The position numbers were made by a program, and so were the translations under genes. The notes under the pieces are model-generated. The model was not told the origin of the DNA. It saw only the letters and a program-made list of their open reading frames with translations, and did no database searches. From NCBI RefSeq assembly GCF_009740285.1, contig NZ_CP046566.1, positions 1,232,501-1,296,500 of the forward strand: a stretch of DNA of 64,000 nt, given 5' to 3'. This DNA comes from Phnomibacter ginsenosidimutans. Lineage in GTDB: Bacteria; Bacteroidota; Bacteroidia; Chitinophagales; Chitinophagaceae. Of this stretch, positions 17,170-27,500 are shown piece by piece. Each line of letters starts with the position of its first letter. Position 1 is the stretch's first letter.

Positions 17170-17546
17170 TTGCCCAAGCGGTGAAACAGGTCTTTTACCT
17201 GATAATCCCACAATTGGCTTTGGTCTTTGATGTCTGCTTTTTCAGCAAAATCGGTAATCACCAAAATGGTCTGATTGCTCACTTCTGTTTTCTCAATGCG
17301 GAATTCGAAGTATTCATCAGGACCAGTATGCGACCAACGGAATCGTACAAATTTGTCCTGCTCTTGTTCTACTACCGAGGCTTTTTCAGTGGCACCATTC
17401 CAGGTAAACAGCCAAACATTGTCTTTATCATCCACTTTATCTGCAAACCATTCTTGCAAACCATTAGAGGTGGCCAGGAATTCGTACAAAATGGTGGGGG
17501 AGCACCTAACGGGATATTCTAGTGTGAATTTTTGCTTCTTACTCAT
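17166..17546 (-). CDS. START-like (AHSA1/SRPBCC) domain protein
   Basis: A 126-residue single-domain protein of the helix-grip fold: FTLEYPVRCSPTILYEFLAT starts the first strand and helix, GLQEWFADKV is the conserved loop, followed by strands FRWSHTGPDEYFEFRIEKTE and TILVITDFAEKAD, and a long C-terminal helix. This variant is common in Bacteroidota. Such domains bind hydrophobic ligands or act with Hsp90-type chaperones; no specific role can be given. Convergent with the hypothetical gene, overlapping it by 4 nt. The next 297 nt to rpoD (17547-17843) contain no gene. Confidence 0.75.
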   Translation of the reverse strand: MSKKQKFTLEYPVRCSPTILYEFLATSNGLQEWFADKVDDKDNVWLFTWNGATEKASVVEQEQDKFVRFRWSHTGPDEYFEFRIEKTEVSNQTILVITDFAEKADIKDQSQLWDYQVKDLFHRLGN

Positions 17547-17655
17547 CTACTTCGCAGGAGTTATTGTGGTTCAAATTGCGATGCGTGCAATAATAGAAAA
17601 TAAATTAACGCATCAAAATAATTTTTACTACCCTCCTTGTTCATCTCAACTGGCC

Positions 17656-17680
17656 AAAACCCTCCACAAACAAGGGTTTT
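17656..17680 (+). promoter_or_regulatory. Short inverted repeat in the rpoD leader region
   Basis: AAAACCCT (17656-17663) and AGGGTTTT (17673-17680) can pair with a 9-nt loop and are followed by two T-rich runs. It could be a terminator or attenuator in the 297-nt region before rpoD, which holds nothing else recognisable. Confidence 0.3.
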
Positions 17681-17843
17681 CGGGGTTATTTTTTTGCTTT
17701 TCGGGCAGTTTTTTTGGATTGGGGTTTCACTATCCCTTAACTTTCATACTGAGATGAAGGCCCGCGGAGTGCAAGATTTTGGCATACAACATCCTACTGA
17801 CCCATAACTACCACACTTTTTCAACCACCAAAAATTCTGCTCT

Positions 17844-18719
17844 ATGAGTATGCGCCAACTCAAGATTACCAAATCTATTACCAACCGGGAATCACAAAGC
17901 CTGGAGAAGTACCTACAGGAAATCGGGCGTGTGGAATTGATCACACCCGAAGAAGAAGTTCAACTCGCCATCCGCATTAAACAAGGCGACCAACGGGCAC
18001 TCGACCGTTTGGTAGCGGCCAACCTGCGTTTTGTAGTGAGTGTTGCCAAGCAATATCAAAATCAGGGGCTAACCCTGAGCGACCTCATCAACGAAGGCAA
18101 TCTCGGCCTCATTCGGGCCGCCCAACGTTTTGATGAAACCAGAGGTTTCAAATTCATATCTTATGCTGTGTGGTGGATTCGCCAGAGCATTTTGCAGGCC
18201 CTGGCCGAGCAAAGCCGCATTGTACGCCTGCCGCTTAATAAAGTGGGGCTCACCAATAAGGTAACCCGGGCTTTCAACCAATTGGAGCAGGAGTACGAAC
18301 GGGAGCCCACCCCCGAAGAACTGGCTGATGTGCTGGAAATGGAAACCGATGAAGTAGCGGCCACACTCAGCATTGGCGGCCGGCACATCAGCATGGATGC
18401 ACCTGTGTCGGACAGTGAAGATGGTTCTTTGATTGATCTGATGGTGAACCCCAATGCCGATCAGGCCAATACCAACCTCGACCACCACGAATCGTTGAAG
18501 ACGGAAATCAGCCGCAGCCTGAATACCCTCACCGAACGCCAGAAGGAAGTGCTCTGTTATTTTTTTGGCATCGGTATCGACAATCCGCTGAGCCTCGAAG
18601 ACATTGGCCACCGGTTTCACCTCACTAGGGAGCGGGTACGGCAAATAAAAGACAAGGCATTGGCTAAGCTGCAAAGCACCAGCCGCTCCAAGCTGCTGAA
18701 AGTTTATCTGGGAACCTGA
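17844..18719 (+). CDS. rpoD: Primary sigma factor, Bacteroidota type
   Basis: Directs RNA polymerase to housekeeping promoters. At 291 residues it lacks region 1.1 and the non-conserved insert, as in the Bacteroidota primary sigma. Region 1.2: [20 protein letters not shown]. Regions 2.1-2.4: [60 protein letters not shown]. Region 3: [12 protein letters not shown] onward. Region 4.2 helix-turn-helix: [20 protein letters not shown]. It fits the TAnnTTTG promoters seen in the window. A hairpin with a T-run follows the gene. Confidence 0.96.
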   Translation: MSMRQLKITKSITNRESQSLEKYLQEIGRVELITPEEEVQLAIRIKQGDQRALDRLVAANLRFVVSVAKQYQNQGLTLSDLINEGNLGLIRAAQRFDETRGFKFISYAVWWIRQSILQALAEQSRIVRLPLNKVGLTNKVTRAFNQLEQEYEREPTPEELADVLEMETDEVAATLSIGGRHISMDAPVSDSEDGSLIDLMVNPNADQANTNLDHHESLKTEISRSLNTLTERQKEVLCYFFGIGIDNPLSLEDIGHRFHLTRERVRQIKDKALAKLQSTSRSKLLKVYLGT

Positions 18720-18759
18720 CGCGGTTCGGTTCCTTCCCTTAATTTCGCACCTCATTTTT

Positions 18760-18792
18760 AGGATGTAATCTTTCTTGATTGCATCCTTTTTT
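18760..18792 (+). terminator. Rho-independent terminator after rpoD
   Basis: AGGATGTAATC pairs with GATTGCATCCT across a 6-nt loop (one G-U pair), followed by a T-run. It is 41 nt after the rpoD stop and 26 nt before ffh. Confidence 0.7.
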
Positions 18793-18817
18793 CTTTGTGT
18801 ATTAAAAATCAAGTTTC

Positions 18818-20131
18818 ATGTTCGAATCATTATCGGAGCGGTTAGAGTCGGCGTTTAAGAATATTAAAGGCCAGGGACGCATCAACGAACTGAACATTGC
18901 CAATACGGTAAAAGACATTCGCCGGGCACTGGTAGACGCCGACGTAAATTATAAGATAGCCAAGGATTTTACCGATAAGGTAAAAGACAAAGCATTGGGC
19001 GAAAAAGTACTGCTGAGTGTGAGCCCCGGCCAGCAAATGGTGAAGATTGTGCAAGACGAACTCACCGAACTGATGGGCGGCAAAGCCAGCGAATTCAACA
19101 TCACCGGCACCCCTGCAGTGATTTTGATTGCTGGTTTGCAGGGTAGTGGTAAAACTACTTTTAGTGGTAAACTGGCCAACTACCTCAAGAGCCAAAAGAA
19201 AAGTCCGTTGCTGGTAGCGGCCGATATTTATCGCCCTGCGGCCATCGATCAGCTGCATGTATTGGGCGAGCAAATACAGGTAGATGTATACAGCGACCGG
19301 GAAAATAAAGATGCGGTAAGCATTGCTAAAGCGGCTATTGCCGAGGCAAAAGCCAAAAACAAAAATGTAGTCATCATTGATACGGCCGGCCGCCTGGCGG
19401 TAGACGAAGTGATGATGACCGAAGTCGCCAATATCAAGTCTGCTGTAAACCCCACCGAAATTTTGTTTGTGGTCGATAGCATGACCGGTCAGGATGCAGT
19501 GAATACGGCGAAAGCCTTCAACGACCGCCTCGACTTTAGTGGTGTGGTGCTCACCAAGCTCGATGGTGATACCCGTGGTGGTGCCGCCATTTCTATTCAG
19601 TACACGGTAGACAAGCCCATTAAGTTTGTGAGCAACGGCGAAAAGATGGATGCACTCGATGTGTTCTATCCCGACCGTATGGCGCAGCGTATTTTGGGCA
19701 TGGGTGATATTACTACCCTCGTAGAAAAAGCGCAGGCCCAGTTTGACGAAGAACAGGCCAAAAAACTGGAAAAGAAAATCCGCAAAAACCAGTTCGACTT
19801 CGAAGACTTTTTACAGCAGATTCAGCAAATCAAAAAGATGGGTAACATGAAAGATTTGCTGGGCATGATACCCGGTTTGGGCAAGCAGGTAAAAGACCTC
19901 GATATTCCGGATGATGCCTTCAAAGGCATCGAGGCCATGATACACAGCATGACGCCAGAAGAAAGGGCCAATCCTGATATCATCAATCCTTCCCGCAAAA
20001 ACCGCATTGCCAAAGGCAGCGGCAAAAAACTGGAGGAAGTAAATGCTTTCATGAAGCAGTTTGAGCAAATGAAGCAGATGATGAAAATGATGAACAAAAT
20101 GCCGATGGGTGGCATGATGGGCCGTCGATAA
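18818..20131 (+). CDS. ffh: Signal recognition particle protein Ffh
   Basis: GTPase of the signal recognition particle, delivering nascent membrane proteins to FtsY. The N domain is followed by the G domain with GLQGSGKTTFSGKLANYL (G1), DIYRPAAIDQL, IDTAGRLAVDE (G3) and VLTKLDGDTRGGAA (G4). The methionine-rich M domain ends in FMKQFEQMKQMMKMMNKMPM and binds signal peptides and 4.5S RNA. At 437 residues it is a normal length. The 4.5S RNA gene was not seen in the window. Confidence 0.97.
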   Translation: MFESLSERLESAFKNIKGQGRINELNIANTVKDIRRALVDADVNYKIAKDFTDKVKDKALGEKVLLSVSPGQQMVKIVQDELTELMGGKASEFNITGTPAVILIAGLQGSGKTTFSGKLANYLKSQKKSPLLVAADIYRPAAIDQLHVLGEQIQVDVYSDRENKDAVSIAKAAIAEAKAKNKNVVIIDTAGRLAVDEVMMTEVANIKSAVNPTEILFVVDSMTGQDAVNTAKAFNDRLDFSGVVLTKLDGDTRGGAAISIQYTVDKPIKFVSNGEKMDALDVFYPDRMAQRILGMGDITTLVEKAQAQFDEEQAKKLEKKIRKNQFDFEDFLQQIQQIKKMGNMKDLLGMIPGLGKQVKDLDIPDDAFKGIEAMIHSMTPEERANPDIINPSRKNRIAKGSGKKLEEVNAFMKQFEQMKQMMKMMNKMPMGGMMGRR

Positions 20132-20151
20132 GTCGTTGAAAAATAGTGAGC

Positions 20152-20188
20152 AAGTGGCGCCGGAATCATTCGGCGCCACTTCTTTTTT
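20152..20188 (+). terminator. Rho-independent terminator after ffh
   Basis: A perfect 11-bp stem (AAGTGGCGCCG with CGGCGCCACTT, loop of 8 nt) runs into CTTTTTT, 20 nt after the ffh stop. Confidence 0.85.
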
Positions 20189-20241
20189 GCTTACCATTGC
20201 TACGCATTTTTTTGTCTGAATAAACCTTATCGTATTTACAC

Positions 20242-21711
20242 ATGAAACAACTGCTTACTGCCTGCATGCTGCTGCTGGCACCAACCCTATTTGCTCAAAA
20301 CAATATTGCCATTGGTAATAATGCGCCAGACTCCTCGGCCCGCCTTGATGTACAGAGTAGCACACAAGGCCTGCTCATTCCCCGGTTGACTTCTGCGCAG
20401 CGCAATGCCATGCCCAAAAAAGCCGTGGGATTGCTGGTGTACGATACCGACAAGCAAACCGTGATGATGTACAATGGCAGCAGCTGGAGTGCCTTGCTTT
20501 TTGGTGATCCTTCTTCATTGCCACCCGCTTACAATCAGCCGCCCACTTCATTTTTCGGGCAGGGTTACGGATGCAGTGTTTCTATTGCTGGCAACTGGGC
20601 TGCTGTAGGTGCTTTTGGCCATCACGACCAATTTGAAAGTGGTGAATACGGTGCTGTATTTATGTACGAAAAAGTAAACGGCAGCTGGACTTTTCGCCAA
20701 CTGCTGAAAGCCAGTGACCGTGCTACTGGTGATCGCTTTGGTTATTCTGTAAGTGTAAGCGGTACAGCATTGGTAGTAGGCGCCAGTCTCGCCGATTTGC
20801 CCTCCAAAGCCGACGCTGGCAAAGCCTATGCTTTTCGGTACAATGGCAGCACTTGGGTAGAAGAAAAAATTATGACGGCCAGTGATGCTGCCGCCGAAGA
20901 TTACTTTGGTACCAGTGTGGCATTGGATGGCACCCTCGCCATCATTGGTGCACCAGGCAAAGAGTATGTAAACCAGCCACCCACCCGCAACAACGAAGGG
21001 GCTGTTTACATTTGGCGATATGCATCCTTTGTGCCTGATTGGGTGCAAGACTACCGCGATATCTGGGATCAGGGAAGCGGTAATTCTAAATATGGCAGCA
21101 GCGTTTCTATTGATGCTACCACGGGTATTGCGGCCATTGGGGCGCCGGGCCACAATAGCAACAAAGGGGTGGTGGCCATTAAATACAAACAGAGCAACCC
21201 TGAGTGGGCCTTTACAGTATACACCAATTCCGTATCTACAGGTGGCCAGTATGGTACCAGTGTGTCCCTCAAGGGCAACTATCTGGCAGTGGGTTCGCCG
21301 TATGAAACCGGTGTAGGCTCCATTGCTGGTGCAGGACGTGCATACGTGTACAAATTGGAATTTGGCAGCTGGAACTACCACGCCGACGTGGCCGTAACAG
21401 ATGCGCAAAATGGCGATATGGTGGGTGCCAGTGTTTCGCTCAACGGCGATTATCTGGTAGTGGGTATGCCGGGTAAAAATGTAAACGGTTATGCGGCACA
21501 AGGGCAGGCGCTGGTGTACAAGCTCGGTACCTCACAAGGCGCATTCGGCCCTTTAGCGGCGTGGATTCGCCAACGGTCCATCACCGACGGTACTACTACA
21601 CCCAACAACAATTTTGGCAGCACGGTATCGGTGCAGGCAGGCAATGTGCTGGTTGGCGGGTATTTGTTCAATCAGGGCAATGGTAAAGTGGCATTCATCA
21701 ATGTGGAGTAG
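20242..21711 (+). CDS. Secreted FG-GAP/beta-propeller repeat protein
   Basis: A 489-residue exported protein with signal peptide (MKQLLTACMLLLAPTLFAQ). The next ~70 residues (NIAIGNNAPDSSARLDVQSS, LIPRLTSAQRNAM, VGLLVYDTDKQTVMMYNGSS) match the head module seen in many Bacteroidota surface and tail-fibre-like proteins. From about residue 105 there are about seven repeats of the pattern FG.SVS..G....VGA, characteristic of FG-GAP (integrin-alpha-like) blades, such as RFGYSVSVSGTALVVGASLA and YFGTSVALDGTLAIIGAPGK. No type IX sorting domain is visible at the C-terminus (GKVAFINVE). It probably folds as one propeller at or outside the cell surface; ligand unknown. Confidence 0.82.
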   Translation: MKQLLTACMLLLAPTLFAQNNIAIGNNAPDSSARLDVQSSTQGLLIPRLTSAQRNAMPKKAVGLLVYDTDKQTVMMYNGSSWSALLFGDPSSLPPAYNQPPTSFFGQGYGCSVSIAGNWAAVGAFGHHDQFESGEYGAVFMYEKVNGSWTFRQLLKASDRATGDRFGYSVSVSGTALVVGASLADLPSKADAGKAYAFRYNGSTWVEEKIMTASDAAAEDYFGTSVALDGTLAIIGAPGKEYVNQPPTRNNEGAVYIWRYASFVPDWVQDYRDIWDQGSGNSKYGSSVSIDATTGIAAIGAPGHNSNKGVVAIKYKQSNPEWAFTVYTNSVSTGGQYGTSVSLKGNYLAVGSPYETGVGSIAGAGRAYVYKLEFGSWNYHADVAVTDAQNGDMVGASVSLNGDYLVVGMPGKNVNGYAAQGQALVYKLGTSQGAFGPLAAWIRQRSITDGTTTPNNNFGSTVSVQAGNVLVGGYLFNQGNGKVAFINVE

Positions 21712-21792
21712 TCGATATTGGTGAAGAAATCGGCGATAGCTTTTGATAATTGTCAAAAAAATGCCATTTCAGGATTTCTTTTTAAAACAGAA

Positions 21793-21823
21793 TTGCTCAT
21801 TTAATCACCCAACATTACTTTTG
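21793..21823 (+). promoter_or_regulatory. rpsP promoter (-33 TTG, -7 TACTTTTG)
   Basis: TACTTTTG (21816-21823) matches TAnnTTTG and is preceded at 20 nt by TTG (21793-21795), the expected Bacteroidota spacing. It leaves a leader of about 60 nt before the rpsP ATG. Confidence 0.6.
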
Positions 21824-21887
21824 CCATCCCAAATCATTGGGAGAGTTTTAAAATTTATTGTTTCACGCATTTAAATGTCTATTTAAG

Positions 21888-22379
21888 ATGCCAGTTAAAA
21901 TCCGCTTGCAGCGTCACGGATCGAAGAAGCGTCCGTTTTATTTCATCGTAGTGGCAGATGCCCGTTCACCCCGCGATGGAAAGTTCATTCAGAAATTAGG
22001 TACTTACAACCCCCTGACTGTACCAGCTACTATCCAAATTGACCGTCAGAAGTCATTGGAGTGGTTGCACAAAGGTGCTCAGCCTACCGACACTGTTCGT
22101 CGTATCCTGAGCTTCAAAGGTGTATTGTACCTGAAGCACCTGCTGCGTGGTGTGAAGCTGGGTCTGTTCGACGAAGCTACTGCTATGGTTAAATTCCAGG
22201 CATGGCACGAAGAACACGAAGCCAACAACGCCCGCCGCTCAGCCGCCAATCGCCGTCAGGTGAGAGACAGCCGTCAGGCTCCTGTAATTAAGAAAGTAGA
22301 AGCGGCTGCTCCTGTAGCTGAAGCTCCTGCTCCAGAAGCTGCTCCTGAGGCTCCTGCCGCAGATGCTGCTGCTGAATAA
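21888..22379 (+). CDS. rpsP: 30S ribosomal protein S16 with Ala/Pro-rich tail
   Basis: Small-subunit assembly protein. The core is [54 protein letters not shown]. At 163 residues it is longer than E. coli S16 (about 82) because of a Bacteroidota-type extension ending in a low-complexity A/P/E tail ([20 protein letters not shown]). The ATG at 21888 begins the canonical MPVKIRL; an upstream in-frame start at 21858 adds ten unrelated residues. rimM follows after a hairpin. Confidence 0.96.
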   Translation: MPVKIRLQRHGSKKRPFYFIVVADARSPRDGKFIQKLGTYNPLTVPATIQIDRQKSLEWLHKGAQPTDTVRRILSFKGVLYLKHLLRGVKLGLFDEATAMVKFQAWHEEHEANNARRSAANRRQVRDSRQAPVIKKVEAAAPVAEAPAPEAAPEAPAADAAAE

Positions 22380-22402
22380 TTACCTGTTCAGACAAATTAT
22401 CG

Positions 22403-22436
22403 TCCCGCTCCGATCTGTTCGGAGCGGGATTTTTTT
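22403..22436 (+). terminator. Terminator/attenuator between rpsP and rimM
   Basis: TCCCGCTCCGA (22403-22413) pairs perfectly with TCGGAGCGGGA (22419-22429), followed by seven T. It lies 24 nt after the rpsP stop, so rimM is at least partly transcribed from its own promoter. Confidence 0.88.
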
Positions 22437-22450
22437 ATGCCCATCCCCAA

Positions 22451-22458
22451 TACTTTTG
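22451..22458 (+). promoter_or_regulatory. rimM -7 box abutting the start codon
   Basis: TACTTTTG matches TAnnTTTG and ends only 4 nt before the rimM ATG, so transcription would start at or next to the start codon (leaderless or nearly so). Confidence 0.5.
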
Positions 22459-22462
22459 TACC

Positions 22463-22984
22463 ATGATAGAAACAGTTTCGGTGGGCAAGTTGGTAGCCGT
22501 TGTAGGTCTCAAAGGAGAAATGATTTTGCAACATGCGTTGGGCAAAAAAACAGATTTGCAGGGAGTAGTAGCATTGATGATTGAAGAGAAAAGCGGTTCT
22601 AAACTGCCCTACTTTTTGCAAGCAGCCAAAGGCAAAGCCCCCGATGAAGTGGTGGTGCAACTGGAAGGCATCGATAGCCGCGAAAAAGCCACGGCATTAT
22701 TGCAAAAGCAGGTGTGGCTGAAAAAAGAAGACTTTGAAAAACATGTGGCCAAACATGCCTCCATTTCGTTGCTCGGTTTTATGGTGATTGACCATGGTAA
22801 AAAGCTGGGCGAAATAGCGGAAGTGATTGAACAACCGCACCAATTGCTCTGTACCATTTTCATCAACGAAAAAGAAGTGCTGATACCCCTGCACGAAGAC
22901 AGCCTGCTGAAAATAGACCAGCAAAAAAAGCAGGTGCATGTGCATCTGCCGGAAGGGTTGCTGGAGATTTATTTAAGTGCGTAA
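22463..22984 (+). CDS. rimM: Ribosome maturation factor RimM
   Basis: Helps 30S head maturation by binding S19. Two beta-barrel domains in 173 residues: the N-terminal RimM domain (VSVGKLVAVVGLKGEMILQH; VQLEGIDSREKATALLQKQV, VWLKKEDF) and the PRC-barrel domain (LLGFMVIDHGKKLGEIAEVI, LIPLHEDSLLKIDQQKKQVH, LPEGLLEIY). The usual GxxGxxG region is partly degenerate. It follows rpsP, the conserved order, but trmD and rplS do not come next. Confidence 0.92.
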   Translation: MIETVSVGKLVAVVGLKGEMILQHALGKKTDLQGVVALMIEEKSGSKLPYFLQAAKGKAPDEVVVQLEGIDSREKATALLQKQVWLKKEDFEKHVAKHASISLLGFMVIDHGKKLGEIAEVIEQPHQLLCTIFINEKEVLIPLHEDSLLKIDQQKKQVHVHLPEGLLEIYLSA

Positions 22985-22992
22985 GGCACAAA

Positions 22993-23011
22993 GCTGAAGG
23001 CTTAAGGCTGA
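22993..23011 (+). repeat. GCTGAAGGCTTA-type dispersed repeat, intergenic copy
   Basis: GCTGAAGGCTTAAGGCTGA recurs with one mismatch at 59293-59311, where it lies inside the S9 peptidase coding sequence. The rest of 22985-23150 is low-complexity spacer rich in AAAACCTCAAA-type tracts; no gene was seen in it. Confidence 0.5.
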
Positions 23012-23150
23012 GGGTAAGGTTGAGATCAAGGGCACGGAAAGACTTATTGGCAAAACCATCTTACAGCCATTGCTGATGATTCTCTGTGTTCTTCTTACTT
23101 AGAGCAAAAAACCTCAAACCACAAACAAAAAACATCAAACATCTTCTTTT

Positions 23151-24365
23151 ATCAACCGCCGCATTGCCCATATTGATCTCGATTCGTTTTTTGTTTCGGT
23201 AGAGCGGTTACTGAACCCCGACCTTATTGGCAAGCCCGTGATTGTAGGCGGCACAAGCAACAGGGGCGTGGTATGTTCGGCCAGCTATGAGGCCCGCAAG
23301 TTTGGTGTGCACAGTGCCATGCCCACTGCACAGGCAGCCAAGCTGTGTCCGCAGGCCATTTTTGTTTGGAGCGGCTCGGGGCATTACCATCACTACAGCC
23401 GCATGGTAACGGATATTATATTGGCGAAAGTGCCGCTGGTAGAGAAAGCCAGTGTGGATGAATTTTACCTCGACCTCACCGGCATGGATAAGTTTTTTCC
23501 GGTATTCCCGTATTTACTCGACCTGAAAAAAACAATCAACAAGGAAACTGGATTGCCGATTTCATTTGCGCTGGCCAGCAATAAACTCATCAGCAAAATA
23601 GCCACCAACGAAGCCAAGCCCAATGGCGAAATAGAAATACCTGCCGGCACCGAGCAAGCTTATCTGGCGCCCATGCCAATTGGTAAAATACCCGGCTGTG
23701 GCAGCAAAACCGTGGAGCTGCTGCAAGCCAAAGGTTTGCGGTTGATTGGCGATGTAGTAAAAACCGGGCCGGAAAAACTGGAGCAGTGGCTGGGCAAATG
23801 GGGCCTCGATTTGTACCGCAAATCATTGGGGCAGGACAATGGTGCTGTGACGCCTTACCACGAACAAAAAAGTATCAGCAGCGAAGAAACCTTTAGCGAA
23901 GACACGAATGACATTCCTTTTCTGGAAAAAGAAATCAGCCGCCTGGCGGAGAAGATAGGCTACGAACTGCGGCAGGATGGCAAACTGGCTGGTTGTGTGG
24001 CTATCAAAATCCGCTACGAAAATTTTGAGACGCATACCCGCCAGCAGGTGATCGATCATTCGGCTTCCGATCTGGTGTTCATCCGCAAAGCCAAGGCTTT
24101 GTTTCACGAAGCGTACGACCGCAGCCGCAAAGTGCGGCTCATTGGCGTAAAGCTCAGCCAGCTGGATACTGATGTATTTCAAATGAGTTTGTTTGACAAT
24201 CCGGAGCAGGATAAACCGCTGTTCAATGCCATTGACGATATCAAAAAGCAGTTTGGCAAAACGGCATTGTTTAGAGCCGGGGCGCAAAACACGGCGAAAG
24301 ACAAAGCCCGCAAACCCGATGATTTGTGGATCAACCGCAATCCTGAAAAAAGCACTGATGATTAG
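23151..24365 (+). CDS. dinB: DNA polymerase IV (Y family); start codon non-canonical
   Basis: Error-prone translesion polymerase. The catalytic motifs are present only if the frame is read from upstream of the first canonical start: RRIAHIDLDSFFVSVERLL (first Asp motif), then SYEARKFGVHSAMP and KASVDEFYLDLTGMD (SxDExxxD). The helix-hairpin-helix (GKIPGCGSKTVELLQAKGLR) and little-finger domain follow. The frame is open from 23103, but no ATG, GTG or TTG occurs before GTG 23238, which would delete the first catalytic aspartates. ATC at 23151, giving (M)NRRIAHID, sits exactly where the family starts, so an ATG-to-ATC change or base error is likely. No C-terminal beta-clamp peptide is obvious beyond QMSLF. 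Confidence 0.85.
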   Translation: MNRRIAHIDLDSFFVSVERLLNPDLIGKPVIVGGTSNRGVVCSASYEARKFGVHSAMPTAQAAKLCPQAIFVWSGSGHYHHYSRMVTDIILAKVPLVEKASVDEFYLDLTGMDKFFPVFPYLLDLKKTINKETGLPISFALASNKLISKIATNEAKPNGEIEIPAGTEQAYLAPMPIGKIPGCGSKTVELLQAKGLRLIGDVVKTGPEKLEQWLGKWGLDLYRKSLGQDNGAVTPYHEQKSISSEETFSEDTNDIPFLEKEISRLAEKIGYELRQDGKLAGCVAIKIRYENFETHTRQQVIDHSASDLVFIRKAKALFHEAYDRSRKVRLIGVKLSQLDTDVFQMSLFDNPEQDKPLFNAIDDIKKQFGKTALFRAGAQNTAKDKARKPDDLWINRNPEKSTDD

Positions 24366-24556
24366 CAAAAAACAGGTTCATTCAGGCGTTACCAACAGCC
24401 CCGCCGCTGCATTTTCCGCACAAGGGCAAAACCTTACCTTTACCGCCCTTCAAAATCATGGCCGACAGTTTGGCACAATTCCATTCAAAGCATGATTTTT
24501 GGGCAGTACCAATTCAAACATAACCAACACATTGCCTCAGGCACTAATCAGACCAT

Positions 24557-27500
24557 ATGTTAGGATTCTTATCGAAAATTTTTGGCGGCAGTAAGAGTGA
24601 GAAGGACGTCAAGCAAATTCAACCGCTGGTAGACAAAATCAATCAGTTTTTCCAGCAATACCAGTCGCTCAGCAACGATGAACTGCGAAACAACACGCAG
24701 CTTTTCCGTGCCCGTATCAAGGCCAAACTCGAAAACATTGATGCGGAAATCGCCAATCAGAAAAATGCGGCCGAGGCATTGACTGCTGACCAATTGACGG
24801 AAAAAGACGCCATTTACCGCCAAATAGACGAACTGATTAAAGACCGCGACAAGCAGATTGAAGAAGTGTTGATGGAGCTGCTGCCTGAGGCATTTGCTAC
24901 CATCAAAGAAGCGGCTCGTCGTTTCAAAGAAAATACCAGCCTCGTTTCAAAGGCTACTGAGCTCGACCGAAATCTGGCGGGTCGTGGCAAGCAATACATC
25001 ACTATCGAGGGGGAGAATGCCATTTTCCAAAACACCTGGACTGCCGCTGGCGGTACCGTTACCTGGAACATGGTGCACTACGATGTGCAGCTGATCGGTG
25101 GTATTGTATTGCACCAGGGCAAGATTGCAGAAATGGCGACTGGTGAAGGTAAAACCCTCGTAAGTACCCTGCCTTCTTACCTCAACGCATTGGCCGGCGA
25201 AGGCGTACACCTGGTAACGGTGAACGACTACCTGGCCCGTCGTGACTCAGAGTGGAACGGCCCCGTATTTGAGTGGTTGGGTATTACTGTGGATTGCATC
25301 GACAAACACCAACCCAACAGCGAAGATCGACGCAATGCATACCTCGCCGATATTACGTATGGTACCAACAACGAATTTGGTTTCGACTACCTGCGGGATA
25401 ACATGGTGCACAGCCCCGAAGAAATGGTACAGCGCAAACACCACTTTGCCATGGTGGATGAAGTGGACAGCGTATTGATTGACGATGCCCGTACACCACT
25501 CATCATTAGCGGTCCTGTGCCCAAGGGCGATGAGCAACAATACCATTTGCTGAAGCCCCGTGTAGCGCAGCTGGTAGAAGAGCAGCGCAAAGTGGTGAAC
25601 AACTATTTGATTGAAGCCAAAAAGAAAATAGCCGATGGCAACGACGATCCAAAAGATGGTGGATTGGCGTTGATGCGGGCCTACCGCGGTTTGCCCAAAA
25701 CCGGTGCCCTCATTAAGTTTTTGAGTGAGCCCGGCATTAAGGTAAAACTGCAGAAAAGCGAAAACTATTACCTCGCCGATCAGCAAAAGGAAATGCCCAA
25801 GGTAGACCAGGGTTTATTCTTTTACATTGATGAAAAGAATAACCAGGTAGACCTTACTGATAAAGGGTTGCAATACATTACTGGTAATGCAGAAGACCCT
25901 GAATTTTTTGTACTGCCCGACCTGAGTGTGAAGCTGGCTGCCATTGAAAAAGCCGATGCTACACCCGAAGAAAAAATGCAGCAAAAAGAAGTACTGCTCA
26001 ATGAATATTCTGCCAAGGCCGAACGCATTCATACCGTGCAGCAATTGCTGAAAGCATACACCCTGTTTGAAAAAGATGTGGAGTATGTGGTAATGGATGG
26101 TGCGGTAAAAATTGTAGACGAACAAACAGGTCGTATTCTCGATGGCCGCCGCTACAGCGATGGTTTGCACCAAGCCATTGAAGCCAAGGAAAATGTGAAG
26201 ATTGAAGCGGCTACACAAACCTATGCAACGATAACGTTGCAAAACTATTTCCGGATGTACCACAAGCTGGCCGGTATGACCGGTACAGCCGAAACCGAAG
26301 CCGGTGAATTGTGGGACATTTACAAATTGGATGTGGTATCTATTCCCACCAACGTCAATGTGATTCGGAAAGATGAAGAAGATTTGGTGTACAAAACCAA
26401 GCGTGAAAAATTCAGTGCCGTTATCGACGAAATTGAAAAGCTCCGTGCAGCAGGTCGCCCCATTCTGGTAGGTACTACGGATGTAGCGGTGAGTGAATTG
26501 CTGAGCCGCATGCTGACGGTGAAAAAGATTCCGCACAATGTACTCAACGCCAAGCAGCATGCCCGTGAAGCACAAATTGTAGCAGAAGCCGGTATGCCGG
26601 GCAACGTAACCATTGCCACCAACATGGCCGGTCGTGGTACAGATATCAAGCTCGGACCTGGTGTAAAAGAAGCCGGTGGTTTGGCCATCCTCGGTACCGA
26701 ACGCCACGATAGCCGCCGGGTAGACCGCCAGTTGCGTGGTCGTGCCGGTCGTCAGGGCGACCCCGGTTCATCACAGTTTTTTGTAAGCCTCGAAGATGAT
26801 TTGATGCGCATGTTCGGCAGCGACCGCATTGCCTCGCTGATGGACCGCATGGGCTACAAAGAAGGCGAAGTGATTCAGCACAGCATGATCACCAAGAGCA
26901 TCGAACGTGCTCAGAAAAAGGTAGAAGAAAACAACTTTGGCATTCGTAAGCGTTTGCTCGAATACGATGACGTAATGAACAAGCAACGGAAGGTGATTTA
27001 CACCCGCCGTCACCACGCTTTGTTTGGCGAACGTTTGGCACTCGATATCGACAATGCCTTCTTTAATGCTGCTGCAGATTGTGTGGCTGGCTTTAAAGAG
27101 CAAAACGATTACGAAGGTTTCAAACTGGCTGCCATCGTCAATCTGGCTATCGATACAAAAATTTCGGAGCAGGAATTCGACAAAAACAACGAGAAAGAAC
27201 TGGCGCAGAAGCTGTATGACGAAGCCATGCAAAACTATCAGCGCAAAAAAGCGGAGATGGCCCGTCAGGCAATGCCGGTGTTCAGCAACATTCGCCAGCA
27301 GCAGGGTGCACATATCATGAATGTGATTGTTCCATTTACTGATGGCCGCAAAGGCATGCAGGTGTTGGCCAACCTCGATAAAACATTGGAAACACAAGGA
27401 GCAGAATTGGCCAATGCCATGGAACGCAGCGTAGCCCTCGGTCTCATAGATGATGCCTGGAAAGAGCACCTACGTGCCATGGACGATTTGAAGCAGAGCG

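Noticed and set aside
20242-21711. Type IX secretion C-terminal sorting domain on the FG-GAP protein
   Set aside because: The protein ends at GKVAFINVE straight after the last repeat; no sorting-domain motif is visible.
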